A stretch of 32,386 nt of DNA from positions 1 through 32,386 of the forward strand of contig JAHDXO010000067.1 of assembly GCA_023382975.1 (NCBI GenBank). Reading direction: 5' to 3'. Under the pieces are notes generated by a model. That model saw only the letters and a program-made list of their open reading frames with translations. It made no database searches and had not been told where the DNA came from. Position numbers and translations under genes: made by a program. Position 1 is the stretch's first letter. The number at the start of each line of letters is the position of its first letter. This document shows, piece after piece, positions 1 through 8,206 of this stretch. Source of the DNA: Pirellulaceae bacterium (lineage in GTDB: Bacteria; Planctomycetota; Planctomycetia; Pirellulales; Pirellulaceae).

Positions 1-504
1 TGCCTCCGCACGCTCCAGGGACACACCCGTTATGTCCTAGGCGTCGCCTTCTCGCCCGACGGACAACGACTCGCCTCCGCAAGCCACGACAAATCCGTCA
101 AAATCTGGAGGCCCAGCGACGGCGCATGCCTTCGCACGCTCCGGGGGCACACCAGTTCTGTCAACAGCGTCGCCTTCTCGCCCGACGGACAACGGCTCGC
201 CTCCGCAAGCGACGACCACTCCGTCAAAATCTGGAGGCCCAGCGACGGCGCATGCTTTCGCACACTCCGGGGACACAACGGTTCTGTCAACAGCGTCGCC
301 TTCGCGCACGACGGACAACGACTCGTCTCCGCCAGCTCCGACCACTCCGTCAAAATTTGGAATCCCAGCGACGGGGCATGCCTCCGTACGCTCCAGGGAC
401 ACACCGGTTCTGTCCTAAGCGTCGCCTTCGCGCACGACGGACAAACGCTCGCCTCCGCAAGCGACGACAACTCCGTCAAAATCTGGGATGTAGCATCGGG
501 CGAG
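1..504 (+). repeat. Tandem 126-bp coding repeat (four WD40 units)
   Basis: Four in-frame units of exactly 126 bases start at 1, 127, 253 and 379, each beginning TGC and encoding one 42-residue WD40 blade. Long stretches such as those encoding VAF..DGQ and SVKIW are identical or nearly identical between units. This implies recent duplication or gene conversion. The array probably extends upstream of the window. Confidence 0.9.
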
Positions 505-675
505 TTGATCTCGACGCTGGTCCACATGCAGGACGGCGGCGCGGTGGTCTGGCCGGACGGGCGATATTCGATGCCGGGCCAGTACGCGGGCGAATTCTGG
601 TGGACCATCGGCCTCTGCCGCTTCGAACCCGGCGAACTGGACCCGTACGCCGAACGCTTCCGGCGAGTCGAATAG
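1..675 (+). CDS. WD40-repeat protein, C-terminal part (5' end outside window)
   Basis: The frame is open from base 1 to a TAG at 673-675, giving 224 residues without a start, so the gene begins upstream. The visible part has four WD40 blades of exactly 42 residues, each with a GH...V..VAF..DGQ.L.SAS.D.SVKIW core, then a tail of about 55 residues containing PDGRY, GEFWWTIGLCRFEPGELD and a final PYAERFRRVE. From memory, this type of tail closes many NACHT/STAND-type WD40 proteins, in which the WD40 propeller senses a ligand and an N-terminal NTPase and effector act on it. The N-terminal domains are not visible, so the effector is unknown. Blade-to-blade identity is very high even at the DNA level, and differences cluster in the residues after GH and around the SD turn. 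It could also be a WD40 protein with a kinase or caspase-like N-terminus. The downstream gene is convergent, 16 bases away. Confidence 0.85.
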   Translation, partial: CLRTLQGHTRYVLGVAFSPDGQRLASASHDKSVKIWRPSDGACLRTLRGHTSSVNSVAFSPDGQRLASASDDHSVKIWRPSDGACFRTLRGHNGSVNSVAFAHDGQRLVSASSDHSVKIWNPSDGACLRTLQGHTGSVLSVAFAHDGQTLASASDDNSVKIWDVASGELISTLVHMQDGGAVVWPDGRYSMPGQYAGEFWWTIGLCRFEPGELDPYAERFRRVE

Positions 676-691
676 ACGTCTACATGCCACG

Positions 692-2764
692 CTAATCGCT
701 GGACATCAGTTGATCGAGCGACGCGGTTGCGTCGGCCAAACGCCGTCGAACTTGATCGAGGTCGCCGGGCAATAGGTTTCCTGTGTATTGAAACCAGCGT
801 CCGCCGATGCTCTCGTAAGCGTCCGCTCGCTCCTGGCGTGCTCGCTCCAATGTCGCGGCCAGTTGCGCCGGAGGATCGGCCGCGGCCATGCGGGCTTCGG
901 CCACCGCGAGCATGCGGTCCAGAGCCTGGAGATATCGGACATCGTCGATCCCGTCGCGGATCGCCGCCCAGCGAAGGGTGGGGATGGGCCGGCCGTCGGC
1001 GTCGGGGTAGGCGACCGCATGGGCCGGCTCGGTGTAAAGCCTCGCGTCGGGATAATCCTGGTACGCCCACGGGGCCGTGCCTTGATAGCCGCACCGCGTG
1101 TTGTACAGGCCGCTTAACGCGCGATACAGCAGCGGGAATGCCGTCTGCGTCGTCCAGTAGGATACGGCTTGGCGGCCCTGTTCCCGCGCACGAAGTGCCA
1201 CGGCATTATCCGGACCATCGAAGACCCACAGATTGTAGACGGGATGGCTGACCGCGTCGCCGAGTGCCTGTTGGGCTTGGCGGCTGTTGATCGCGGTGAA
1301 CATCGGCAGCCCCAGCTTGTTGCGGCGGGCCGACTCGCTTAAACAACGCTCGATCTGCTCCGGCGTGCGTGGTTCATCCACGCCGTAGTAAAGAAGTCCG
1401 TCGAAACCCAGTTCACGCGCAGCGGAGATCTGCTGGTGGGCGTCGCCGCCGGGCCAGTGCATCAAGCACGGGGCGCGCGTCATTCCGGCCTCGGCGGCCA
1501 TCGGCAATGTCTCGAAGCCGCCGTACAGTGTGGTGCTGTTCAGCCCGTGCCTGACCTGGTCTTCCAATTCGGCCCGGTAGCGCTCGGGCGAGACGTAGTT
1601 GGCTCGCTCGGGCTTGAGCGGCTGTGACGGATAGTAGATCGAGTAGTAACCTTCGACCGGCTGAAGATCCACCGGCAGAACGTCCAACTCGACGAGCAGT
1701 TCCTTGCGCCGCTGTGCGGAGCCTGCGTCCGACAAGAGCAACGTTCCCCGATAGATGCCGGGCGACGCTTTTGCGGGAACCTGGATGGTGAGCCAGACCT
1801 GGCGGCTTTGGTGAGCCGGTATGGCGACCGTACAGGCTCCTCCGCCAAATCCGCCCTGGTCGCCCTGGGGCGGCAGATCGGTACGGGCGTCCCGGAGCAA
1901 GAGATCGGGGTACAGGTCCGCATAGAGTCGCGTGGCCGGCAGCGTCATCGATCGATGGCGAAGATGAACTACCCGCAGATCGATGGCCGCCGCTTCCAGC
2001 GTCGCGCCGTTCGGCCCGACGAGTTTCTCCAGGCTCGCCCGAAACTCGTTCAGCGGCTCCCAAGCCCGCACCACGAACGTCCCGGCGACGTACTGGCGCC
2101 CCGCACCCCAGAGACTCAACCGGTCGCTCAATTCGTCAACATGCGGTAACCAGTCGTACCGCACCTCCACGTACGGCGATGCCCGGCCAACAACAAAGCC
2201 GCCTGCGCCCGCGGAACCGGCAAGATGCGAATCGTCCCGATAAGTTCGAAGCCCGCGCAGCAGCGGAGCTTCCACCGGCGGGGGCAATTCGGCTTGCGCC
2301 GGATCGAAGTCGGGATCGCTGGCGAACAGGACCGCATCGAGCATGCCTCGCGTGATGGTGAGATCGACATGGTGGTGGCCGGGGGAGACGCGGATCGCAC
2401 CCAGGTGTCGCCAAACGTACCGACCTCCGCCCGCACCGCCGCGCCCTTCGGCCAGCGTCCTTTCGTCGACGGTCACGTCCACCTTGCCGTAACCGCCGTA
2501 TTGCCGTACCCACACCTGCCACAGGGAGTCGGCGTGGAAGGTGGCAACCCAGGTGAGCGTGTGGGTGCCACCGCCGGCGGTCCAAGCCGATGCCTGTCCC
2601 AGCGGCGCTGTGTTTCCGTAAGACGCACCGTTGGGATAGAATCCCCACGCCGGCAGTAGCCGGTCGCCCGATGTCCAGAAGACGTGGCCACCCTCAGCGA
2701 AAACGCGATCGGCGGCAAGGTCGACGGCCAACAGGCAGCCGATCAGAACGACGAATGGTCTCAT
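692..2764 (-). CDS. Exported glycoside hydrolase-like protein, GH123/DUF4091 type
   Basis: 690 residues with a signal peptide (hydrophobic residues 4-18, likely cleavage after VFA at 23), so it probably acts outside the cytoplasm. Residues about 25-150 look like a beta-sandwich carbohydrate-binding module. Residues about 200-365 form a second beta-rich region with the phrase VWLTIQVPAKASPGIYRG, common before the catalytic barrel in this group. A TIM-barrel-like region carries YYGVDEP with a Asp463-Glu464 pair, the arrangement used by GH123 beta-N-acetylgalactosaminidases. The C-terminus has IRDGIDDVRYLQAL (about 602-615), the DUF4091 signature. The substrate is unknown; a glycan rich in N-acetylated sugars is an inference from the family. 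The same architecture recurs at 27952-30270. It is transcribed away from the hydrolase at 3046, with 281 bases between them that could hold divergent promoters. Confidence 0.8.
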   Translation of the reverse strand: MRPFVVLIGCLLAVDLAADRVFAEGGHVFWTSGDRLLPAWGFYPNGASYGNTAPLGQASAWTAGGGTHTLTWVATFHADSLWQVWVRQYGGYGKVDVTVDERTLAEGRGGAGGGRYVWRHLGAIRVSPGHHHVDLTITRGMLDAVLFASDPDFDPAQAELPPPVEAPLLRGLRTYRDDSHLAGSAGAGGFVVGRASPYVEVRYDWLPHVDELSDRLSLWGAGRQYVAGTFVVRAWEPLNEFRASLEKLVGPNGATLEAAAIDLRVVHLRHRSMTLPATRLYADLYPDLLLRDARTDLPPQGDQGGFGGGACTVAIPAHQSRQVWLTIQVPAKASPGIYRGTLLLSDAGSAQRRKELLVELDVLPVDLQPVEGYYSIYYPSQPLKPERANYVSPERYRAELEDQVRHGLNSTTLYGGFETLPMAAEAGMTRAPCLMHWPGGDAHQQISAARELGFDGLLYYGVDEPRTPEQIERCLSESARRNKLGLPMFTAINSRQAQQALGDAVSHPVYNLWVFDGPDNAVALRAREQGRQAVSYWTTQTAFPLLYRALSGLYNTRCGYQGTAPWAYQDYPDARLYTEPAHAVAYPDADGRPIPTLRWAAIRDGIDDVRYLQALDRMLAVAEARMAAADPPAQLAATLERARQERADAYESIGGRWFQYTGNLLPGDLDQVRRRLADATASLDQLMSSD

Positions 2765-3045
2765 GGAACTTCCCTCCCGTGGTCTGCGGATACGGTGTCG
2801 CGACCGTCGCAGATCGTGTGTTGCCTTCGATCAAGACATCGTGATACTGCGCCGTGACGTGAAAGGCAACTCAGCGGTGATACGACGGCGGCTCCGTCCC
2901 GTGGTGGTGTTCTTGGCCATCGTGGCGGCGACACCCGTTGTCCCGGCCGTGGTCATGGGACGACAATGGCTGCACAGTGAATGGTTACCTGGAACCTGGA
3001 CGGCCAAGTCCTCGACCGCAAGGAATTCGGGGCGGAAGTCAACCC

Positions 3046-3510
3046 ATGAAAATCCTGTTCCTGCACGGCTGGCAATCGATCCCGGGCGGCGTGAAACCGA
3101 CCTACCTGAAGGACCACGGTCACACCGTACTGAACCCCAAGCTGCCCGACGACGACTTCGATGCGGCCGTCCGCATTGCCCAGGCCGAATTCGACCAGGG
3201 TCAGCCGGACGTTGTGGTGGGCAGTTCGCGAGGCGGGGCCGTGGCCGTGAACATCGACGCCGACAGTACGCCGCTGGTCCTGCTCTGCCCGGCATGGAAG
3301 ACGTGGGGAACGGCCTCGACGGTAAAGCCGGGCACGGTGATCATGCACAGCCGGGCCGACGATGTGGTGCCGTTTGCCGATTCCGAAGAACTGCTGAGGA
3401 ACAGCGGGCTGACCTTGGAATCCTTGATCGAGGTCGGGACGGAGCATCGGCTGGCAGACCCGGAGTCGCTGGCGGCGATGTTGGGGGCGTGCGAGCGAGC
3501 CATGACATGA
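3046..3510 (+). CDS. Small alpha/beta hydrolase (RBBP9/YqiA-like size)
   Basis: 154 residues beginning MKILFLHGW, the usual first strand and oxyanion-hole HG of a compact alpha/beta hydrolase. The nucleophile elbow is GSSRG with Ser61 at the centre. Asp105 or Asp106 in SRADDVVPF and His134 in GTEHRL complete a plausible catalytic triad. At this length there is little lid domain, as in YqiA/RBBP9-type serine hydrolases. The frame is open further upstream (to 2938), but this ATG is chosen because it starts the first beta strand and has a GGGGCGGAAG stretch about 8 bases before it. The GNAT gene follows after 28 bases, so the two are probably co-transcribed. The ester or amide substrate cannot be told. 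Confidence 0.8.
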   Translation: MKILFLHGWQSIPGGVKPTYLKDHGHTVLNPKLPDDDFDAAVRIAQAEFDQGQPDVVVGSSRGGAVAVNIDADSTPLVLLCPAWKTWGTASTVKPGTVIMHSRADDVVPFADSEELLRNSGLTLESLIEVGTEHRLADPESLAAMLGACERAMT

Positions 3511-3538
3511 CCAACCAACGCCGAGAGACCTTGCCGCC

Positions 3539-4030
3539 ATGAACACGGAACCTGACAGTGAAAACGAATTCTTGATCCGCCGCGCCACGCCGGACGACGT
3601 TCCCGCCATCCGCTCCGTCCTGTACGCGGTTCGACAGGAGTACGGAGTCCTCTGGGAGATCGGCGCGAACGACGTCGAGCTTGACGACTTGGAAGGCAAC
3701 TACTTTCTGCGCGGCGGGCACTTCGAGGTGATCGAGGACATGGCCCAGCGGATCGTAGGCTGTGCGGGCCTTTATCCCTTGACCCCTCGCCGGGCGGAAC
3801 TCGGCAAGATGTACATCGAGTTCTCTGCCCGCGGCCGCGGACTTGGACGACGGCTGCTGGAGAACATGCTCGTCGCGGCCCGGCGAAACGGCTTTGCCGA
3901 AGTCTGGCTCGAAACCAGTTCCAGCCTGACCGGGGCGATCACGCTCTATCGACAATTCGGCTTCGAACCCGACGCCTCGGCAGCCCTCACTCACCATTGC
4001 GACGCCGCCTATCTTCTGCGGCTGAAATGA
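3539..4030 (+). CDS. GNAT family N-acetyltransferase
   Basis: 163 residues with a typical GNAT fold. The N-terminal FLIRRATPDDVPAIRSVL is strand 1 and helix 1. LGKMYIEFSARGRGLGRRLL (about 88-107) is motif A with the acetyl-CoA pyrophosphate-binding loop RGRGLG. The end, AITLYRQFGFEPD, is motif B. The substrate is unknown; proteins of this pattern acetylate small molecules or protein N-termini. It lies 28 bases after the hydrolase gene on the same strand, with GAGAG upstream of the ATG. Nothing is disrupted. Confidence 0.88.
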   Translation: MNTEPDSENEFLIRRATPDDVPAIRSVLYAVRQEYGVLWEIGANDVELDDLEGNYFLRGGHFEVIEDMAQRIVGCAGLYPLTPRRAELGKMYIEFSARGRGLGRRLLENMLVAARRNGFAEVWLETSSSLTGAITLYRQFGFEPDASAALTHHCDAAYLLRLK

Positions 4031-4293
4031 GGTTTCTCCAGGGGAATCGAGCGGCCGGGTTTTGGGCGGAGCGGTTCGGTCGGCGATCATTCGCCTGAAG
4101 ATGCCGTGTTCCTGGATTCTGTTTGTGTGTTCGGGGCCACAACCGCAGTTCGCACCCCTTGACTCCGTTGCTGCCAGACGGTCAGCCACAGGATTGCTGC
4201 CGACCCCACTTGCGACCAACTTCGGTCAGACTCACACTGGACGAAGTGGAAATTGGGCAATGAACTTGAGCTTATCGGGAAAGGAGTTACCCA

Positions 4294-4692
4294 GTGGGAG
4301 CTATTGCGGACGCCATCGTGGCTTACGCCCAGCCGTTGCTTGACCAGTGCGACGGGGATGTCGAGAGGATGAACCGGGCGATGACAATCGCTCAAGTGTG
4401 CTGGAACTTGGCGATCTCGTCGGAGGAAGGGCGGGATGAGATGCTCGAAAGAGTAAAGCCTTTAGTGAATATGACGGACAGCGAGTTCGCCGAATTTCGA
4501 CAACACATCGTGCTGCCAATGATTCAGCGTCATCGCGAGATGTTCCCAGGAATGCACGGACGTTCCAAGCAAGACGCTAACGCCGTCGGCTCCGTGCCTT
4601 CACTGACACAGAACTACGCCGGAACGGGTCGGAACGCTCCCTGTCCGTGCGGGAGTGGACTCAAGTACAAGCGGTGTTGCGGGCGGAGATGA
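4294..4692 (+). CDS. SEC-C motif-containing small protein
   Basis: 132 residues. The first 95 or so are mostly helical and unlike anything I can name. The C-terminus is a SEC-C zinc-binding motif, GRNAPCPCGSGLKYKRCCG, with Cys117-x-Cys119-x8-Cys128-Cys129. In SecA this motif binds zinc and SecB; in small stand-alone proteins its role is mostly unknown. The start is a GTG, fixed by AAAGGAG at 4280-4286, seven bases upstream. The 263 bases between the GNAT gene and this start hold nothing I can identify. Confidence 0.82.
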   Translation: MGAIADAIVAYAQPLLDQCDGDVERMNRAMTIAQVCWNLAISSEEGRDEMLERVKPLVNMTDSEFAEFRQHIVLPMIQRHREMFPGMHGRSKQDANAVGSVPSLTQNYAGTGRNAPCPCGSGLKYKRCCGRR

Positions 4693-4743
4693 TCTCGATG
4701 GCGTCACGTCGCCCTCAGGGTGATGCGATTCGCGAGAAGTGAA

Positions 4744-4800
4744 CGCGGGACGGGTTGTTGACGCCTGTCCCGCGAGCGGCGGTGGTTGTTTACCGCTCGC
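4744..4800. terminator. Two overlapping hairpins between convergent genes
   Basis: An 8-bp stem CGCGGGAC/GTCCCGCG (4744-4751 with 4767-4774) and an 8-bp stem GCGAGCGG/CCGCTCGC (4772-4779 with 4793-4800) share three bases, so they exclude each other. They lie between a plus-strand gene ending at 4692 and a minus-strand gene ending at 4800. No T-run follows, so a bidirectional terminator is inferred from position and structure only. Confidence 0.4.
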
Positions 4801-6140
4801 TACAGCACTTGGGTCTGGCCGGGGATGGGGTGCGGGTAGTTCCCGTCGGCGTCGGGCAGTACCGGCGGATCGGCGTCCCAGGCGTAGCGATTGGGCGACA
4901 GGTCGCGCTGCGAGGCGAAGGCATCGTCCCAAGTGACCAACTGGCCGCTGTGCGTGGCCATGCGTCCCAGGATCGCCAACATCGTGCTGCGCGCCATCGA
5001 CAGGCTGTCGTTCACCGGCTCGCCCTTGGCCACTCCGGCGAACATCTCGGTGAATGTGTTGATCTCCGGCTGGACCGTGGTCTTCTCGCTCTCCCAGGTC
5101 GTTTCGCCTTCGATCCGGTATGCTCCACCGCCGCCTCGGCCGCGCATCAAGCGGCCTTTGGTGCCCATCACCAGAAACGAGACCTCGTTGTAGCAGCCCG
5201 TTTGCTGGCGGGTGAAGGTGAACACCTGCGGACCGCCCGCGTACTCGAAGACGACGGCGTGATGATCGAAGATGTCGCCCCATTTGGCCTCGGTCCGCAC
5301 GCTGCGTCCGCCGTAGCCCCACGCGCGCAGCGGCGGCTGCTCGTTCATGATCCAGCCGACCACGTCCATGAAATGCACATGCTGCTCGACGATGTGATCG
5401 CCGGAAAGCCAGGTGAAGTAGTACCAGTTGCGCATCTGGAATTCCATCTCGGTCCATTGCGGCTCGCGGCCCCGGTGCCAGAGAAAGCCCGTGTTGTAAT
5501 TGCCTTGCAGCGCGACCAGATCGCCGATCGCGCCGTCGCGCAGTCGCGTGATCGCTTCGCGGGCTCCGTCGCCGTAGCGAGTCTCGAAGCCGCTGACGAA
5601 ACTGACGTTCTTGGCCCGCGCCCGCTCGCCCGCCGCCAACACGCGGCGGACGCCGGGCGCGTCGACGGCCATCGGCTTCTCGGCAAAGACGTGGACGCCC
5701 GCCTCGACGCACGCCTCCAGATGGCGCGGCCGGAAGTGAGGCGGTTCGGCCAGGATGACGACGTCGACGCCGCTGGCCAGCACCGACTGATAGGCGTCGA
5801 AGCCGGAAAAGCAGTGATCGTCCGGCACGGCGATGCGGTCGCCCAGTCGCCGCTGCAGCGCCGTGCGAGCCATCAGCGCGCGGTCCCCAAAGGCGTCGGC
5901 CATCGCCGTCAATCGGGCGCCGGGATGGACCGTCAGCGCGCTGACCACGGCCCCGGACCCTCGCCCGCCGCAGCCGATCAGCCCGATCTTCAGCGCATCG
6001 CTTCCGGCCGCGTGAGCAGCGCGAGCCGGAGACAATCCACCGGCCAACACCGCGCCCGTGACGGCTGCGGACGAAGCGGAAAGAAACCGGCGGCGCGAGG
6101 CGGTGCTGGACGAATTCACCTGCGTGGACTTGGCGGACAT
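4800..6140 (-). CDS. Gfo/Idh/MocA family oxidoreductase with twin-arginine signal
   Basis: 446 residues. The N-terminus has a Tat signal (SRRRFL at 16-20, then a hydrophobic Ala/Gly stretch), so the folded protein is probably exported with its cofactor. KIGLIGCGGRGSGAV (51-65) is the dinucleotide-binding Rossmann loop. AEKPMAV with EKP at 154-156 is the family's substrate/cofactor lysine motif. EQHVHFMDVVGWIM (about 252-265) is the conserved C-domain helix with candidate catalytic histidines. Such proteins oxidise or reduce sugars and sugar derivatives with NAD(P). The ATG at 6140 has GGAGAT nine bases or so upstream. A second family member lies at 6834, on the opposite strand. Confidence 0.9.
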   Translation of the reverse strand: MSAKSTQVNSSSTASRRRFLSASSAAVTGAVLAGGLSPARAAHAAGSDALKIGLIGCGGRGSGAVVSALTVHPGARLTAMADAFGDRALMARTALQRRLGDRIAVPDDHCFSGFDAYQSVLASGVDVVILAEPPHFRPRHLEACVEAGVHVFAEKPMAVDAPGVRRVLAAGERARAKNVSFVSGFETRYGDGAREAITRLRDGAIGDLVALQGNYNTGFLWHRGREPQWTEMEFQMRNWYYFTWLSGDHIVEQHVHFMDVVGWIMNEQPPLRAWGYGGRSVRTEAKWGDIFDHHAVVFEYAGGPQVFTFTRQQTGCYNEVSFLVMGTKGRLMRGRGGGGAYRIEGETTWESEKTTVQPEINTFTEMFAGVAKGEPVNDSLSMARSTMLAILGRMATHSGQLVTWDDAFASQRDLSPNRYAWDADPPVLPDADGNYPHPIPGQTQVL

Positions 6141-6276
6141 GGCGGGATCTCCTTCGAAGGGGTGATGGGAACCAAGTCATTATCATTTCGCGTCGCTGGC
6201 GATACTGCAAGCGAGCGTTCGAGAATCGCCTGCAATCCAACTGCGCGAGGCCAAGATTCGGCGGGCACCCATGTAT

Positions 6277-6371
6277 TCAGAGAACCTGCAAGTGCTGGAC
6301 CTGGGCACCAACGACAGCAGAGAGAGGAATGCTCTGATCGAAAGTCACAAGGCAACCAGCAGTGCGATCAC
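6277..6371 (-). pseudogene. VapC-like PIN toxin remnant (internal deletion)
   Basis: A GTG at 6371-6369 overlaps the antitoxin stop as GTGA and reads VIALL, like the first strand of VapC PIN toxins (usually followed by an aspartate). The frame then hits a TGA at 6347-6345. In the next frame, 6357-6277 reads GCLVTFDQSIPLSAVVGAQ, then VQHLQVL and a stop. This matches the usual VapC C-terminus (TFD..IP...V.GA...HL..L). The fragment has only about 30 codons where a VapC has about 130-140, so most of the PIN domain, including its acidic residues, is deleted. The join lies near 6355-6360. Confidence 0.75.
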
Positions 6372-6607
6372 GCGTCGTGGGTTTCCTCGGAGATCTGACG
6401 TACCAATTCGCTGGTAACAACGCGGCCACCGGCTGGGAGAACTTCAAACCCATTCACCAGGAGAGGTTCCGACGTTCCTGCCAAAGGGGCGCGAATCCCC
6501 CGCCGCGCCCATTCGGAAATCAGTGCGTCCGCCGTCTTCTGCTCGCGGGGCGACAGTTCCCTTGCGGCCTGAAGCACATCATCATCAATGTCGAGAGTTG
6601 TCTTCAT
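6368..6607 (-). CDS. VapB-like antitoxin (toxin lost)
   Basis: 79 residues starting MKTTLDIDDDVLQAARELS, the ribbon-helix N-terminus of VapB-type antitoxins, which repress their own promoter and neutralise a PIN-domain RNase. The C-terminal half (about 45-79) would be the toxin-binding segment. GGAG lies five bases before the ATG. Its stop overlaps by GTGA the start of a toxin gene that survives only as a remnant (6277-6371). The reading frame is intact, so the antitoxin may persist as an orphan repressor or protect against a related toxin elsewhere. Confidence 0.75.
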   Translation of the reverse strand: MKTTLDIDDDVLQAARELSPREQKTADALISEWARRGIRAPLAGTSEPLLVNGFEVLPAGGRVVTSELVRQISEETHDA

Positions 6608-6833
6608 GGCTCCAATTTATTCTTCGCGTTGCCTTCGTGCAAGACCGCCGGCCGCGAAGCGGATCACTCCCAACCCCAAACTTGTCCACTGGAGCACGGA
6701 AAGATTTTGGGTCGAAGCCCATGCTCCCCAAGGCGATCTGGACGATCTACAATCATTCTCGTCCGGCACGTCCGGAATTCCATTGTTATCGCTTCCGTGG
6801 GCTGCGGCTACCGCCGCGTCAGGAGACATCCCC

Positions 6834-8180
6834 ATGACCACGAAAACCGATCGGCGCGTCTTTCTGCGGAGTTCTCTCACCCTCGGGGCCGGGCTGTTGG
6901 TGCTTCGCGACAGCCGCCTGGCCTTCGGATCGCAGGCTAACGACCGGCTGAACATCGCCGCGATCGGCGTTGCCGGGATGGGTGCCGGCAACGTCGGCAA
7001 CTTGGCGAGTCAGAATCTGGTCGCTCTGTGCGATGTCCACGAAAGCCGGGCGGCCAAGACGTACGAGAAGCATCCGCAGGCCAAGGTCTACGCGGATTTC
7101 CGCTTGATGTTGGACGAACTGGACAAGCAGATCGATGCGGTGGTGGTCAGCACGCCGGACCATACGCACGCCGTCGCGGCGGTGGCGGCGATGAAACGCG
7201 GCAAGCACGTCTACTGCGAAAAACCGCTCGCCCGAACCGTCTTCGAGGCACGCACGATGCGCGAGACGGCCGCCCAGCAGGGAGTCGTGACGCAGACGGG
7301 AAACCAAGGCTCGGCCTCCGAGGGGCTGCGGCGCGCGGTCGAGTTGGCTTGGGCCGGAACGGTCGGGCCGGTTCGCCAGGCCCATCTCTGGTTCGACGGC
7401 GGCGATGGGCCTCGCCAACGTCCGGCGGACGAGCCGCCCGTACCGCCCGATCTGAACTGGGATCTCTGGCTTGGGCCCGCCCCGTACCGGCCTTACCATC
7501 CGGCGTACTGCCCAGCCGTGTGGCGCGGCTGGCGGGCTTTCGGCAGCGGCGGCATGGGGGACATGGGCTGCCACACGGCCAATATGCTGTTCCGGTCGCT
7601 ACGTCTGGACCGGCTGTGGCATCCCGATCCGAACCAGCCCAAGCCGGACCGCGTGGTCATCCGCATCCACGGGCAAGCGTCCGAGGTGGACGTCGAGGGC
7701 TATCCGCGCTGGATGGTCGTCGACTTCGAATTCCCCGCGCGGGACGAATTGCCGCCGGTCAAGGTCACCGTCTACACAGGCGGACGGCATCCGTCGGAGG
7801 AAGTCATGCGCGGCGACGAGATGACCAAGTGGGGCGCCTTGCTGGACGGACCACGCGGCGCCATCTTCACCGACTGCCCGTGGAACACCCGCTACGCCTT
7901 GCTGCCCAAGGCGGAATTCGAAGGGTTCCAGGGCCCCGACAAGACGCTGCCCCGCGGACCCGGCCATCACGGCGAGTGGATCGAAGCCTGCAAAGGTCGC
8001 GGCGAGACGTTTTCCAGCTTCGCCATCGGCGGACCGCTGACCGAGTTCATCCAATTGGCCAATGTCGCGGCAACCGTGCGCGAACCGTTCGACTATGACA
8101 CGCTGAGCGGCCAAATTCTGAACCACGAGACGGCCAACAGTCTGCTGCACCGCGAGTACCGGGAGGGCTGGACGCTGTAG
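6834..8180 (+). CDS. Gfo/Idh/MocA family oxidoreductase with twin-arginine signal
   Basis: 448 residues. MTTKTDRRVFLRSS followed by a hydrophobic stretch to about residue 30 is a Tat signal. LNIAAIGVAGMGAGNVGNL (39-57) is the nucleotide-binding loop; it lacks the standard third glycine position but the fold is clear. STPDHTHAVAA (106-116) and YCEKPLA (EKP at 129-131) are family motifs. GGMGDMGCHTANMLF carries the conserved C-domain histidine. The frame is open to 6588, but the ATG at 6834 is chosen because AGGAG lies at 6821-6825 and the Tat signal starts here. It differs strongly from the copy at 4800-6140, so it is not a recent duplicate. The FAD-dependent gene downstream is convergent, 26 bases away. 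Confidence 0.92.
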   Translation: MTTKTDRRVFLRSSLTLGAGLLVLRDSRLAFGSQANDRLNIAAIGVAGMGAGNVGNLASQNLVALCDVHESRAAKTYEKHPQAKVYADFRLMLDELDKQIDAVVVSTPDHTHAVAAVAAMKRGKHVYCEKPLARTVFEARTMRETAAQQGVVTQTGNQGSASEGLRRAVELAWAGTVGPVRQAHLWFDGGDGPRQRPADEPPVPPDLNWDLWLGPAPYRPYHPAYCPAVWRGWRAFGSGGMGDMGCHTANMLFRSLRLDRLWHPDPNQPKPDRVVIRIHGQASEVDVEGYPRWMVVDFEFPARDELPPVKVTVYTGGRHPSEEVMRGDEMTKWGALLDGPRGAIFTDCPWNTRYALLPKAEFEGFQGPDKTLPRGPGHHGEWIEACKGRGETFSSFAIGGPLTEFIQLANVAATVREPFDYDTLSGQILNHETANSLLHREYREGWTL

Positions 8181-8206
8181 TTTCGGAGTGCGGTTCGTTC
8201 CGCCCC

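Noticed and set aside
2981..3049. A 22-codon ATG frame (MVTWNLDGQVLDRKEFGAEV..) ending in an ATGA overlap with the hydrolase start
   Set aside because: It has no ribosome-binding site and follows directly after a stop; the overlap alone is not enough to call a leader peptide.
4755..6398. A 547-codon open frame on the plus strand opposite the Gfo/Idh gene
   Set aside because: Antisense shadow; the minus frame has Tat signal, Rossmann and EKP motifs.
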